DNA of 64,000 bases from Clostridiales bacterium (GCA_012839295.1 DUNO01000015.1:1-64000), one strand, 5' to 3'. Counted from the first letter of the stretch, positions 42,804 through 51,637 are shown. The notes: a model not told the origin generated them from the sequence alone. Numbers and translations: made by a program.

Positions 42804-44411
42804 CTAATTATGTTTTATGGCACGGCAATACTGGATTAATTCAATGAAGCTTACCTTATTTTCTATCATTTTCTTTACCTCTTCTTCCTTTTCCGGCGGC
42901 ACAAGTGATTTTACCCTTGCCCAGGTCATCGCGGGGGTAAACCTTTGGTCCTGTTCAAAGGGGACGATATCAGAAGTGGCCTGCAGCCATTTCAGCAAAT
43001 CCTTTTGCATTTTGAGGACCACAGCATGATAAGCCGGATTATTAATCTCGTTGCTCCGCTCCTGAGGATCCTTTTGCAAATCATAAAGCTCATCCTGTCC
43101 CAGGGTACGGCTGATATATTTATAATCGGTACTCCGTATCATTATGCCCTTTGCATGCGCTTCATCATCGGACTGCGCCTTCATTTTTGGCCAATATACG
43201 ATTTTCTCCGAAACGGTGGATCCGTCATTATTATGGTATTCATCGCAATGGGTTTCTCCTGGCTGGCGTCCGCCTTCACAAAAAACATATTCCTTGCCTG
43301 GCTTCCTCCGGTCCGCAATCACTTCCCTCAGGCTCTTCCCAAAATGCGTATGAGATGGCTTTATTCCGGCGTAATCCATGACGGTCGCATAAAAATCCAC
43401 TAATTCCGCCAGGGAAGAGGTGATTCCCGGATCAGTCTTCTCATTTTTCGGCGGTTTTATTAACAGGGGAACCTTCGTCAGGCATTCCTCAAAGGAATTC
43501 TGCGCCTTCTCGACCAACCCATAATCGCCTGTAAAATCCCCGTGGTCGCTGAGGAAGAATATGGCACAGTCATCGTAGATGCCCGCATCCTTTAATGCCT
43601 GCAGCATCCGTCCAAACTGCTCATCAAGCTTCATGCACATGCCAAGGTATACCGCCCGGAGCTCATCCCAGTCCTCCTCCGAGAACTGATCCATTCCCTG
43701 GTATTTGCGTATTTCGTCTAATATTTTTGCTTTACCGCTGCACTCCTCGGGACGGACTCTCGGCGGGAGCTTGTCCCGGTCAATGGCTGAATAATACGGT
43801 TCCTCCACACCATAAGGTGTATGGGGATACATGAGCCCCAAAAAGAGGCACAATGGCCTGTCATCGGCAGGATGAAGGATGCGGTCGATGGCTGCATCCA
43901 CGATTTCATCGTCCCCATTGTAGTGCTTTCCAGCCTCGTCAAGCTTTAGTCTTCCCTCAAAGTGGGAATAATAATATTTGCTCCCTGGATTTCCCCTTAG
44001 GTTCGGCTGCTCAGGCCCGGGTCCAAGCTTTGCCTGTCCGCCATAATAGATCTCATCCGCATGGGCTTCTGTCCAACCGGGGATCTGGCCTGCCGTTAAA
44101 TCATTGCGGTCATTCATCCATACATAATAGCCGCCGTCATGCAGCTCCTTCAAAAGCGAATCCTCTCCAGGCTGCAGCAGGTACCCCATCGTGCGGTGTC
44201 CCCTCACATGGGGATAAAGGCCGGTGAAAAAGCTGCAGCGGGAAGGAACGCAGACGGGATTCTGGCAATATGCATTAGAAAAAGAAACCGCCTCTTCGCT
44301 GGCAAAACGGTCCAGGTTTGGCGTGATTGCCGCCGGATTCCCCAAATGCCCTAAGGTATCCCCCCTCATTTCATCCGGATTAAAAATTATAATATGTGGC
44401 TTTCTTCCCAT
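42804..44411 (-). CDS. Cys-type sulfatase
   Basis: This 535-residue sulfatase should remove sulfate esters from a glycan or aryl substrate. The maturation motif CVPSR (in NPVCVPSRCSFFTG) is present; the Cys is converted to formylglycine, in anaerobes by a radical-SAM enzyme that is not encoded here. Metal ligands lie in IIIFNPDEMRGD and FFLSDHGDFTGDYGL. No signal peptide is seen, so the sulfated substrate is probably imported first. It is the first gene of the locus, 60 bases before the kinase gene. Together with the importer and GH43 it suggests use of a sulfated oligosaccharide. Confidence 0.92.
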   Translation of the reverse strand: MGRKPHIIIFNPDEMRGDTLGHLGNPAAITPNLDRFASEEAVSFSNAYCQNPVCVPSRCSFFTGLYPHVRGHRTMGYLLQPGEDSLLKELHDGGYYVWMNDRNDLTAGQIPGWTEAHADEIYYGGQAKLGPGPEQPNLRGNPGSKYYYSHFEGRLKLDEAGKHYNGDDEIVDAAIDRILHPADDRPLCLFLGLMYPHTPYGVEEPYYSAIDRDKLPPRVRPEECSGKAKILDEIRKYQGMDQFSEEDWDELRAVYLGMCMKLDEQFGRMLQALKDAGIYDDCAIFFLSDHGDFTGDYGLVEKAQNSFEECLTKVPLLIKPPKNEKTDPGITSSLAELVDFYATVMDYAGIKPSHTHFGKSLREVIADRRKPGKEYVFCEGGRQPGETHCDEYHNNDGSTVSEKIVYWPKMKAQSDDEAHAKGIMIRSTDYKYISRTLGQDELYDLQKDPQERSNEINNPAYHAVVLKMQKDLLKWLQATSDIVPFEQDQRFTPAMTWARVKSLVPPEKEEEVKKMIENKVSFIELIQYCRAIKHN

Positions 44412-44637
44412 CTCTCTACCTTATATAATGCAAATATGCAAATGCATTAATTCCTTTCCCCTGAATTTTTATCTGTTATTAGTTATAGTTATTTTTATTA
44501 TAGTAGGTTAAGGGGGGCTTTTCTATCAGTTTTAAGATTTGTTTTTTCGATTATAAGACCTTTTAGCCTCTGTTCTGGCGTTTGCATGCCTAGAAGAATG
44601 CAGCGCTTCCTTTTGCCCAACCGGCAGTAAGCCAGCA
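44412..44637. other. Promoter region of the sulfatase operon
   Basis: No gene is seen. On the minus strand a CTATAAT sequence near 44500 is the best -10 candidate, with no clear -35, which fits an activator-dependent promoter. ATGCAAATATGCAAATGCAT at 44428-44447 is a short direct repeat and dyad just before the sulfatase start. Confidence 0.35.
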
Positions 44638-44772
44638 AAAAAGCTCGGCAACACCGCAGTGTTACAAAGCTTTTTTATCACCTATCTGCTATGATCTCTC
44701 TTAACACTGATACATAATGGTTTGGGCAATGCCAATAAAATACTCCGATCCTCTAATGATATAGTTAACTAC
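44638..44772 (-). pseudogene. 3' remnant of a DUF2935 gene with its terminator
   Basis: About 135 bases are clearly homologous to 61580-61716, the terminator and last ~24 codons of the DUF2935 gene. The minus-strand translation reads VVNYIIRGSEYFIGIAQTIM then YQC and a stop, against VVNHIIRESEYFIGIAQTIM then YQC in the intact gene. The terminator arms (44639-44647 and 44668-44676, AAAAAGCT/AGCTTTTT) are kept. Nothing of the rest of the gene remains, so a duplication or deletion left only this tail. Confidence 0.8.
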
Positions 44773-44815
44773 AAACCATACGCATCTTATTAAGACATAC
44801 GCTTACCAATTATAA

Positions 44816-46066
44816 TTATAACGTCAAGACAGGCAATATAGAGCCCCCGTGCGGAATTAAAATAACTTTCGCATGACTCCCCAATATCTCCAACGCCTGC
44901 TCATAGGCATCCTGTATATCCCCATAGGGTTCGAGGAATATTTTCTTTACAAAATCCGGCTCCAAATCCGATACCAAGAAAACTCTTGAGTTTTGAAGTA
45001 CCATTGCAATGGCTGCTGCCTTATGGCCCCCCAGTTTAAAATCCGCTTTTACTCTTTCTATCAACTCTTCTGATTTCTCCGCTCCTAAAATCCACTCTTC
45101 AAATACTTCTTCGCCTAACCCTTCTTTACAGGAAGCTACAAGTATAATGATACCGCCTTTCTTAACAGCATGCTTGGCATTATCTAATGCTTTCTGCGCC
45201 TGATACATGTTTAGGTCCTTTGGAAATCCTCCGGCACAGGTAATAACGATATCTGCTTTTTCCTTTATCCCTATTTTATAAAAACTATCCAAAAAATTAC
45301 AGCCTTCCCTATGCGCCTCTATATAATGTCCCGCCACCGCATTAATGATCTCCTTTTGCTCATTCAATACCACATTGACGATAAAGTCTATGGGTACAAA
45401 TGGTATTGTCGCTTCAATATCGTTTCTCACCGGGTTCGTATTCAGGTTGCCTGCATGGGCCTTTTCATCCACCATTCTGCTGTGGTTAGCCTGTATTGCA
45501 CCTCTCGTAGATACGCCCGGCATGATGGCTTTCGCACCTCCGCTATACCCTGCAAAATAATGGAATTCTATGTTCCCTACGCATATTCTTCTATCCGCCT
45601 TTGCTACCGGTGTAAATATATCAATGGGCGTTCCATTTTCTGTATAGCCAAAATGCACAAAGTCTTTCATATCACTGTCTATACATTTGATTCTATTGTA
45701 AACACCCTCACCCACCAGATATTTTTTTTCCTCTTCTGTATGGTTTCTATGACAGCCTAAGGCAAATACAATGGTCACATCTTCATCCTTAACCCCAGCC
45801 CCAGTTAATCCCTCCAATATACATGGAATAATAACTTTACTTGGCAGAGGTCTTGTGATATCACTTGTAATGATAACTATTTTTTCTCCCGGCTTTACCA
45901 GGTCTTGCAGTTTTTTTGTCCCTATCGGGTTTTCTAATGCCCTTCTTACTTCCTGGGCACCTGTAAGCTTGACATCCACTTCGTTTGCATGCAGTACACC
46001 TAATAGATTTTGGTCATCAATGGCCACTTTCATGTGCGTTTTGGCAAATTCCAACTTATACTCCAA
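44816..46066 (-). CDS. larA: LarA-family nickel-pincer racemase/epimerase
   Basis: This 416-residue protein belongs to the LarA family, which interconverts alpha-hydroxy acids (lactate, malate and others) using the nickel-pincer nucleotide. Signature parts are FALGCHRNHTEEE (catalytic His region), IEFHYFAGYSGGAKAIMPG (second His and the Lys that tethers the cofactor) and QANHSRMVDEKAHAGNLN. The larBCE cofactor genes are not in the window. It is the last gene of the malic enzyme-GAPDH-PGK-transketolase operon, after a hairpin. Given malic enzyme in the operon, malate or a related hydroxy acid is a plausible substrate; this is inference. Confidence 0.9.
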   Translation of the reverse strand: MEYKLEFAKTHMKVAIDDQNLLGVLHANEVDVKLTGAQEVRRALENPIGTKKLQDLVKPGEKIVIITSDITRPLPSKVIIPCILEGLTGAGVKDEDVTIVFALGCHRNHTEEEKKYLVGEGVYNRIKCIDSDMKDFVHFGYTENGTPIDIFTPVAKADRRICVGNIEFHYFAGYSGGAKAIMPGVSTRGAIQANHSRMVDEKAHAGNLNTNPVRNDIEATIPFVPIDFIVNVVLNEQKEIINAVAGHYIEAHREGCNFLDSFYKIGIKEKADIVITCAGGFPKDLNMYQAQKALDNAKHAVKKGGIIILVASCKEGLGEEVFEEWILGAEKSEELIERVKADFKLGGHKAAAIAMVLQNSRVFLVSDLEPDFVKKIFLEPYGDIQDAYEQALEILGSHAKVILIPHGGSILPVLTL

Positions 46067-46106
46067 TTTTTACCCTCCTTAAAATGATGGTATATAAAGA
46101 AAGAAA

Positions 46107-46134
46107 CCCCGGATTTGATGGATGCAAACCGAGG
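46107..46134 (-). terminator. Hairpin between transketolase and larA
   Basis: Arms at 46107-46117 and 46125-46134 pair over ten bases with one bulge. On the minus strand a pyrimidine-rich GTTTCTTTCTTT follows. It may be a leaky terminator or processing site that lowers larA expression relative to the upstream genes. Confidence 0.45.
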
Positions 46135-46201
46135 CTTTCCTCCTTAAAACAGGCTTATTTGTTCTATCAGTCCTTAATTGCTTATTATTCCTAAATGCGT
46201 G

Positions 46202-47179
46202 TTACCTTTTATTTTTTCTTTCTATTGCTTTTTTAGCCTTAATGACAATCTCTTCTGCTGTTAATTCAAACCTTTCCCTTAAGTAACTTACCGGCCCTAC
46301 TTCTCCAAACAGGTCCTTTACACCTACCCGCTCCAAGGGAACCGGTAGGTTCTCTCCAAGTACTTCTGCTACTGCAGAACCCAAAGCATTGATGATGTTA
46401 TGGTTTTCAGCCGTAACAATTGCACCTGTTTCTTCTGCACTTTTTATAATCAGTTCCTTGTCAATGGGCTTTAAAGTAAACATATTGATGACTCTTGCCG
46501 AAATGCCCTCTTCTGCCAGCTTTTCAGCTGCATCCAAAGCTTCCTTTACCATAATGCCTGTTGAAATGACCGTTACATCCTTGCCTTCTCTTAAGGTCAC
46601 ACCTTTGCCAATCTCAAAGGCGGAACCTTCTTCATATATTTTGACGGCATTCTTTCTTAATAATCTGATATAGAACAGGCCGTACATCCCCGCCGTCTGA
46701 ATCAGTAAATCTTGAAGCATCACCGTATCTGCCGGCTCCAGGATTGTAATATCCGGAATATTGCGCAGTATCCCCAGGTCTTCAAAAGGCATATGGGTGC
46801 CGCCATTGAACGCTGCTGTGATACCTGGGTCACTTCCTACGATCCTCACATTTAGCTTTGAATAACCTACGGATAAAAAGATTTGGTCATAGCATCTTCT
46901 TGAGGCAAAGGGTCCAAAGGTATGGGCAAAAGGGATTAGCCCTGTAGCTGATAACCCTGCTGCAACACCAATCATATTAGCTTCCTGTACACCCACATTA
47001 AAGGTTTTCTCCGGATATTTATTCAAAAAAGGAACCATTCCCATTGAACTCATTAAATCAGAGTCTAAAACAACCACCTTGTCGTCCTCAGACGCTAGCT
47101 TAAGCAGGGTTGCGCAATAGGCATCTCTCATTGCCATTTTCTCAGTTTCATGCTTTTCAGCAATAAGTACTGTGCTCAT
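46202..47179 (-). CDS. Transketolase, C-terminal subunit
   Basis: This 325-residue protein corresponds to the middle and C-terminal transketolase domains. It has the catalytic Glu region (GVQEANMIGVAAGLSATGLI), FAHTFGPFASRRCYDQIF and ITAAFNGGTHMPFEDLGILR. Its ATG overlaps the TGA of the N-terminal subunit gene by four bases, and together they make one two-chain, thiamine-diphosphate-dependent enzyme. The gene follows pgk in an operon with archaeal-type GAPDH. The sugar donor and acceptor are not known. Split transketolases often serve special pathways rather than the main pentose phosphate pathway. Confidence 0.93.
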   Translation of the reverse strand: MSTVLIAEKHETEKMAMRDAYCATLLKLASEDDKVVVLDSDLMSSMGMVPFLNKYPEKTFNVGVQEANMIGVAAGLSATGLIPFAHTFGPFASRRCYDQIFLSVGYSKLNVRIVGSDPGITAAFNGGTHMPFEDLGILRNIPDITILEPADTVMLQDLLIQTAGMYGLFYIRLLRKNAVKIYEEGSAFEIGKGVTLREGKDVTVISTGIMVKEALDAAEKLAEEGISARVINMFTLKPIDKELIIKSAEETGAIVTAENHNIINALGSAVAEVLGENLPVPLERVGVKDLFGEVGPVSYLRERFELTAEEIVIKAKKAIERKNKR

Positions 47180-48024
47180 GCCTCCACCTCCTTGTCCAGC
47201 TCCAGTTGCAGCTCTGCTAAACCTTGTGCCATTTGTTCTTTGCTGATTTCCACATGATGGTTTTTTTCTTTGCCTTCCACGAAGGAAACACCTTTACCCT
47301 TTACGGTATCTAAGACAATCACGGTCGGTTTTCCTTTTTCAAGCTTCGCGGCTTCTATGGCTTCATAGATCTGTACCACGTCACTGCCATCAACGTCTAT
47401 GGCATGCCAGCCGAAGCTTTCAAACTTTGCTTTAAAATCAAGGGTATCGTGGATATTCCTGGTAAATCCGTCCAGTTGCTGCTTGTTGTTATCCACAAAG
47501 GCAATCAAGTTATCTAACTTTCTGGCACCTGCAAAGGATACTGCTTCCCATACCTGTCCTTCCTGGGTTTCTCCATCTCCCAGGATAAGATAGGTATAAT
47601 TATTTTTTTTCTGGTATTTATGCCCCAGGGCTACACCTACAGAGGTAGATGCACCTTGCCCTAAGGAACCTGTTGTCATATCAATGCCGGTTGTCAGGTT
47701 ACGGTCACAATGACTTGGAAAATGGGTGCCCGGTTTATTTAAAGTCAATAATTCTTCCACGGGGAAGTAACCTTTTAACGCAAGAGCTGCATAAATTGCC
47801 GGCCCCGCATGTCCCTTTGAGGATACTAACCAGTCCCTATCTTCCCATTTCGGGTTTTTAGGATCAATTTTCATGGCACCACCATAGAGGACGGCAATCG
47901 TATCTGCTATTGACAAGGCTCCTCCTAAATGCCCAAAGCCCAGGGTTCCCATTGCTCTCACCGTTTCCATCCTAATATTTATGGCAAAAATCTTTAATGC
48001 TTTAATTTTTTCTTGGCTTAACAT
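47176..48024 (-). CDS. Transketolase, N-terminal subunit
   Basis: This 282-residue thiamine-diphosphate-binding half shows GFGHLGGALSIADTIAVLYG, SSKGHAGPAIYAALALKGYF, TGSLGQGASTSVGVALGHKY and the ThDP/metal motif GDGETQEGQVWEAVSFAG...DNNKQQ. AGGAGGTGTC precedes the ATG. It lies 19 bases downstream of the pgk gene and overlaps the C-terminal subunit gene. Proteins of this size with a separate C-terminal chain are the standard split form. Confidence 0.94.
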   Translation of the reverse strand: MLSQEKIKALKIFAINIRMETVRAMGTLGFGHLGGALSIADTIAVLYGGAMKIDPKNPKWEDRDWLVSSKGHAGPAIYAALALKGYFPVEELLTLNKPGTHFPSHCDRNLTTGIDMTTGSLGQGASTSVGVALGHKYQKKNNYTYLILGDGETQEGQVWEAVSFAGARKLDNLIAFVDNNKQQLDGFTRNIHDTLDFKAKFESFGWHAIDVDGSDVVQIYEAIEAAKLEKGKPTVIVLDTVKGKGVSFVEGKEKNHHVEISKEQMAQGLAELQLELDKEVEA

Positions 48025-48043
48025 ATGACACCTCCTAAAAAGG

Positions 48044-49300
48044 TTATTTTCTGCTTGCTTTTTTCATGGCTTTAATCAATGGCATTTCTTCCCCGGATAA
48101 AAACTGTACCATAGCTCCGCCCGCCGTGCATACATAGCCAATATTTTTAATATCTATAAATTTTTGTGCAGCACTGACTGTGTCTCCCCCGCCAATAACA
48201 GAGTAACCCTTTGCTTCTGCAATTGCCTTCCAGATTTCTTTTGTGCCTTTTTCAAAAACCTCTTTTTCATAGACCCCGGCTGGTCCATTGACAAAAATCG
48301 TACCTGCTTTCCTTATTTCTTCTGCAAATACAGCAATTGTTTTAGAGCCAATATCAAACAGTGGCGCTTCAACGGGTAAATCTTTCATGTCAACTTCCCT
48401 TCTCTGTCCATTTTCTTCATAGGCTAAATCTACCGGAAAGATGATTTTGCCTGGATACTTGGTTAGATATGTTTTTGCCGGCTCTATAAACACATCTAAA
48501 GACCGGTCTTTAATGAATTTTTCCGTAGGCTTACTTATACTATATCCACTTGCCATCAGCATGATATTCCCTGTCACCCCGCAGGCTAAGATTTTATCCG
48601 CACTGCCGTTCTCCAGCACCTGCTTCATCATGCCAAAGGCATCAGATATCTTAGCGCCTCCAAGGACAAATATGGAAGGCTTCTCCGGACAAGTCATGAC
48701 TTTTGTCAATGCTGAAAGCTCCTTCATCATAAGCAGCCCGCCTGCCGTAGGCAGTAATTCCTGAAAAGCCACCATAGAAGGTGCATTTCGATGGGCTGCC
48801 GAAAAGGCATCATTTACATAATAATCTACCAAGGGTGCGATGTTTCTAACCAGGTACGTACCCAGCATCTGATCAGGCTCCAGCTTAACAGAATTTTCAA
48901 AGGTAGAAATCTCTTCCGTTAAGTAACGTAAATTACCCAGTAAGACCGCTTCTCCCGGTTCTAAATTCTTGATAGCATCCTGTGCTGCGGGTCCTGCCAC
49001 ATCATCCACATATTGTACCGTTATCCCCAGTTTATCGGAAAGCTTTTTTGCATGTTCCGTCATAGGGATTAAGTTTTCATAATCTAAGGTATCCCCCTGG
49101 TGTGCAATAATAACTAATTTGGCATTTTGGTCTAAAATATATTGAATCGTCGGGATACTCATGTTGATTCTATTTTCACTGACGATTCTTTTCGTTTCCG
49201 GATGAAGCGTAGAGTTAATATCCAGTCTTAATAAAACTGTTTTTCCCCTATAATCAAATGCCTCCATGCCTTTTATTCCAAAATCTACTTCTCCAGCCAT
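48044..49300 (-). CDS. pgk: Archaeal-type phosphoglycerate kinase homologue
   Basis: This 418-residue PGK-family protein is of the archaeal type. It has LLRLDINSTLHPETKRIVSE where bacterial enzymes have VRVDFNVP, and YYVNDAFSAAHRNAPS and FVLGGAKISDAFGMM. Glycine-rich nucleotide loops (GVTGNIMLMA, VIGGGDTVSA) are present. An important change is AHQGDTLD: the family normally has AHQGRP, whose Arg helps bind 3-phosphoglycerate. LLENVRF is also altered to LLGNLRY. The Asp, Asn, His and other Arg positions remain. Activity on a different acyl phosphate is therefore possible. Its start overlaps the GAPDH gene by 16 bases. Confidence 0.9.
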   Translation of the reverse strand: MAGEVDFGIKGMEAFDYRGKTVLLRLDINSTLHPETKRIVSENRINMSIPTIQYILDQNAKLVIIAHQGDTLDYENLIPMTEHAKKLSDKLGITVQYVDDVAGPAAQDAIKNLEPGEAVLLGNLRYLTEEISTFENSVKLEPDQMLGTYLVRNIAPLVDYYVNDAFSAAHRNAPSMVAFQELLPTAGGLLMMKELSALTKVMTCPEKPSIFVLGGAKISDAFGMMKQVLENGSADKILACGVTGNIMLMASGYSISKPTEKFIKDRSLDVFIEPAKTYLTKYPGKIIFPVDLAYEENGQRREVDMKDLPVEAPLFDIGSKTIAVFAEEIRKAGTIFVNGPAGVYEKEVFEKGTKEIWKAIAEAKGYSVIGGGDTVSAAQKFIDIKNIGYVCTAGGAMVQFLSGEEMPLIKAMKKASRK

Positions 49301-50313
49301 TTTCCCATCCCCAAATATGTATTTGTCTTTCCAACTGCTTCTAACCGTTCCGACTGCATGCCTAAAGCTGCACGGATGGCATCCATACTTTCAGGAATAA
49401 CAACCGATTCCTGCGGTATATTAATGGCAAACATGATGTCATTCCCGGACTCTACGACGGAATCCTCCCAAACTGCAATTTCATACATGTCCCCTCTCGG
49501 ATTTCCTAAGTCTCTTGCATATCTAAACAAAGAGGCATTTCCAAGGAAGCCTTCCTCTATGCTGACCACCCTGATTCTTGGATGCTTTCTAAAGGTTTCT
49601 AAAAGCTCTGCTTTATTGGCTTTTCTCTTGGTCGTTGCAACAACTGTTATGATATGACCATGGGTTACAGGTGTATGGACTAAAATACCTGTAGCACTGA
49701 TATGGGGCATGATGGTCATTAAATCCAAGGCCTGGTGGCTTGGTGCCTTGTCAATCTGCAGTGCATTGGTAAGACCTCTATGATAATCCCCCGGATCTGC
49801 AACTCTTCGGATGATTGTGATAGCAACCTTTTCTACTCCCATTTCTCTATCCAGACAATCTACTGCGCGAATTAAGCCTGTTGTATTGCAGGAGGTCAGT
49901 TTTAAGAATTGTTTGCCGATACCCTGCTCAAAGTTAGCATAGCCATGGAAAAATACATCTGCCACGCTGTTTTTCTCACCGCCCTGGAAGACAGCTTTTT
50001 TGTGGTACTTTTGATAGATTTCTTTGTTCTTAGCGCCAACTCCGGCACTTGTTGCGTCTAACATAATGTCTACTTTTTGCACCAAATCCTCTAAAGTGCC
50101 CGAAACTTTAATGCCGGCATCTTCAAAAGCTTTATCATTTCCGGGAATTGCGTTGTAAAGATCATAAGGCATTCCTTTTTCTTTTAAGGCTCTTATTGCA
50201 AGAGTTGGTGAAACATCAGCTACTCCTACAAGCTCCATATCCTTTTGTAAAGCTACACCATCTGCAAGTCTCTGTCCTATTACGCCGTATCCGGCAATAC
50301 CTACTTTTATCAT
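49285..50313 (-). CDS. gap: Type II (archaeal-type) glyceraldehyde-3-phosphate dehydrogenase homologue
   Basis: This 342-residue protein belongs to type II GAPDH, the form found mainly in archaea. It begins MIKVGIAGYGVIGQRLADGV (Rossmann loop) and has FQGGEKNSVADV, the catalytic Cys in LTSCNTTGLIR, RRVADPGD, and LGNPRGDMYEIAVWEDS with NIPQESVVIPESMDAIRA near the end. The expected PSHHG stretch reads PSHQALDL. It would oxidise an aldehyde to an acyl phosphate with NAD(P). GGAGG before the ATG at 50313 sets the start. It is followed directly by the archaeal-type pgk, so the two probably catalyse consecutive steps. Confidence 0.92.
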   Translation of the reverse strand: MIKVGIAGYGVIGQRLADGVALQKDMELVGVADVSPTLAIRALKEKGMPYDLYNAIPGNDKAFEDAGIKVSGTLEDLVQKVDIMLDATSAGVGAKNKEIYQKYHKKAVFQGGEKNSVADVFFHGYANFEQGIGKQFLKLTSCNTTGLIRAVDCLDREMGVEKVAITIIRRVADPGDYHRGLTNALQIDKAPSHQALDLMTIMPHISATGILVHTPVTHGHIITVVATTKRKANKAELLETFRKHPRIRVVSIEEGFLGNASLFRYARDLGNPRGDMYEIAVWEDSVVESGNDIMFAINIPQESVVIPESMDAIRAALGMQSERLEAVGKTNTYLGMGKWLEK

Positions 50314-50407
50314 TTTGAAATCCTCCATTTTTAACAATTGATACGTACTTGCTTCCCGCACTTCTTGAATATATTTTGAGAATATGCCATCTTAACTTTA
50401 TGCTACT

Positions 50408-51637
50408 TTATACTTGGTTTAATAATTGTCTTGTATGCTCTGCTACCCATTCAGGTGTCACATCTTTATTTCTGGCTACGCCGGTTTCAATCGCTGCCCT
50501 TGCCACGGCTTCTGCTACCTTTGGTGCTATTTTTAAATCAAAAGCCGCCGGTATAATGTATTCTTCATGTCTCTCTTCATCGGTGATCAGCCCTGAAATA
50601 GCTTTTGCTGCTGCAACTTTCATTTCTTCATTAATTTCACTTGCCCTTACATCTAAAGCACCCCTAAAGACTCCCGGAAATACCAACACATTATTGATTT
50701 GATTGGGGAAATCCGATCTTCCCGTTCCTATGACTCTTGCACCGCCTAATTTTGCTTGATCCGGCATAATCTCAGGATTTGGATTGGCCATCGCGAGTAC
50801 GATGCTGTCTTTATTCATGGTAGCAACCATTTCTTTTGTAAGACAATTGGCTGAAGATACACCAATAAATATATCTCTGCCTTTAATAATATCTTCCAGT
50901 GTCCCTTTTTCTAATCCCCTATTTGTTACTGTTGCAATTTTTGCCTTTGCAGCATTAAGCGTTTCATCGCCTTCACAAAGAGCACCCCGTTTATCACACA
51001 GGATAATATCTTTTGCTCCGGCCGTCAGCAACAGATTAGCGATGGAAATCCCTGCTGCCCCTGCCCCGTTAATGACTATTTTCACTTGATCCAAGGTTTT
51101 ATTGACCACCTTTAATCCATTGTATAAGCCTGCTAAGGTAACGATTGCCGTACCATGCTGGTCATCATGAAAAATAGGGATATCACAAATTTCTTTTAAT
51201 TTCTCTTCAATTTCAAAGCATTCCGGTGCTTTAATATCTTCCAGGTTAATGCCCCCAAAACCAGGCTCCAGTAATTTTACAACTTCAATAATTTTAGCCG
51301 GATCTTTTGTATCGATACATATGGGGAAGGCATCTACACCGCCAAAGGATTTAAAGAGCACTGCCTTACCTTCCATAACCGGAAGCCCTGCGCCTGCACC
51401 GATATCGCCAAGCCCCAGGACTGCTGTACCATTCGTTACAATGGCTACCCAGTTCCCTTTCGACGTATAGTCATAGATCGTATCATAATCCTTTTCTATC
51501 TCTAAGCAGGGTGCAGCTACCCCCGGTGTATAGGCCAATGTCAAATCTTCTTTGGTTGCTACAGGAACTTTACATTTTAATGTAATTTTACCTTCATAAT
51601 CTTTATGGAACTTTAATGCCCTCTCTTTTAAATCCAT
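50408..51637 (-). CDS. NAD(P)-dependent malic enzyme
   Basis: This 409-residue short bacterial malic enzyme converts malate to pyruvate and CO2. It shows LAYTPGVAAPCLEI, the catalytic Tyr/Lys segments, NGTAVLGLGDIGAGAGLPVM, the metal site NLEDIKAPECFEIE with FHDDQHGTAIV, a Rossmann loop (INGAGAAGISIANLLL) and FPNQINNVLVFPGVFRGALD. It is complete and looks ordinary. It precedes the archaeal-type GAPDH gene and follows the truncated chemoreceptor gene by 25 bases. Its presence beside a LarA homologue suggests that malate or a malate-like acid is an intermediate. Confidence 0.94.
   Translation of the reverse strand: MDLKERALKFHKDYEGKITLKCKVPVATKEDLTLAYTPGVAAPCLEIEKDYDTIYDYTSKGNWVAIVTNGTAVLGLGDIGAGAGLPVMEGKAVLFKSFGGVDAFPICIDTKDPAKIIEVVKLLEPGFGGINLEDIKAPECFEIEEKLKEICDIPIFHDDQHGTAIVTLAGLYNGLKVVNKTLDQVKIVINGAGAAGISIANLLLTAGAKDIILCDKRGALCEGDETLNAAKAKIATVTNRGLEKGTLEDIIKGRDIFIGVSSANCLTKEMVATMNKDSIVLAMANPNPEIMPDQAKLGGARVIGTGRSDFPNQINNVLVFPGVFRGALDVRASEINEEMKVAAAKAISGLITDEERHEEYIIPAAFDLKIAPKVAEAVARAAIETGVARNKDVTPEWVAEHTRQLLNQV

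Noticed and set aside
46202-49300. Sulfoquinovose (sulfo-transketolase) or apiose pathway
   Set aside because: Both use split transketolases, but no sulfosugar isomerase, sulfolactaldehyde enzyme, apulose kinase or related gene is present.
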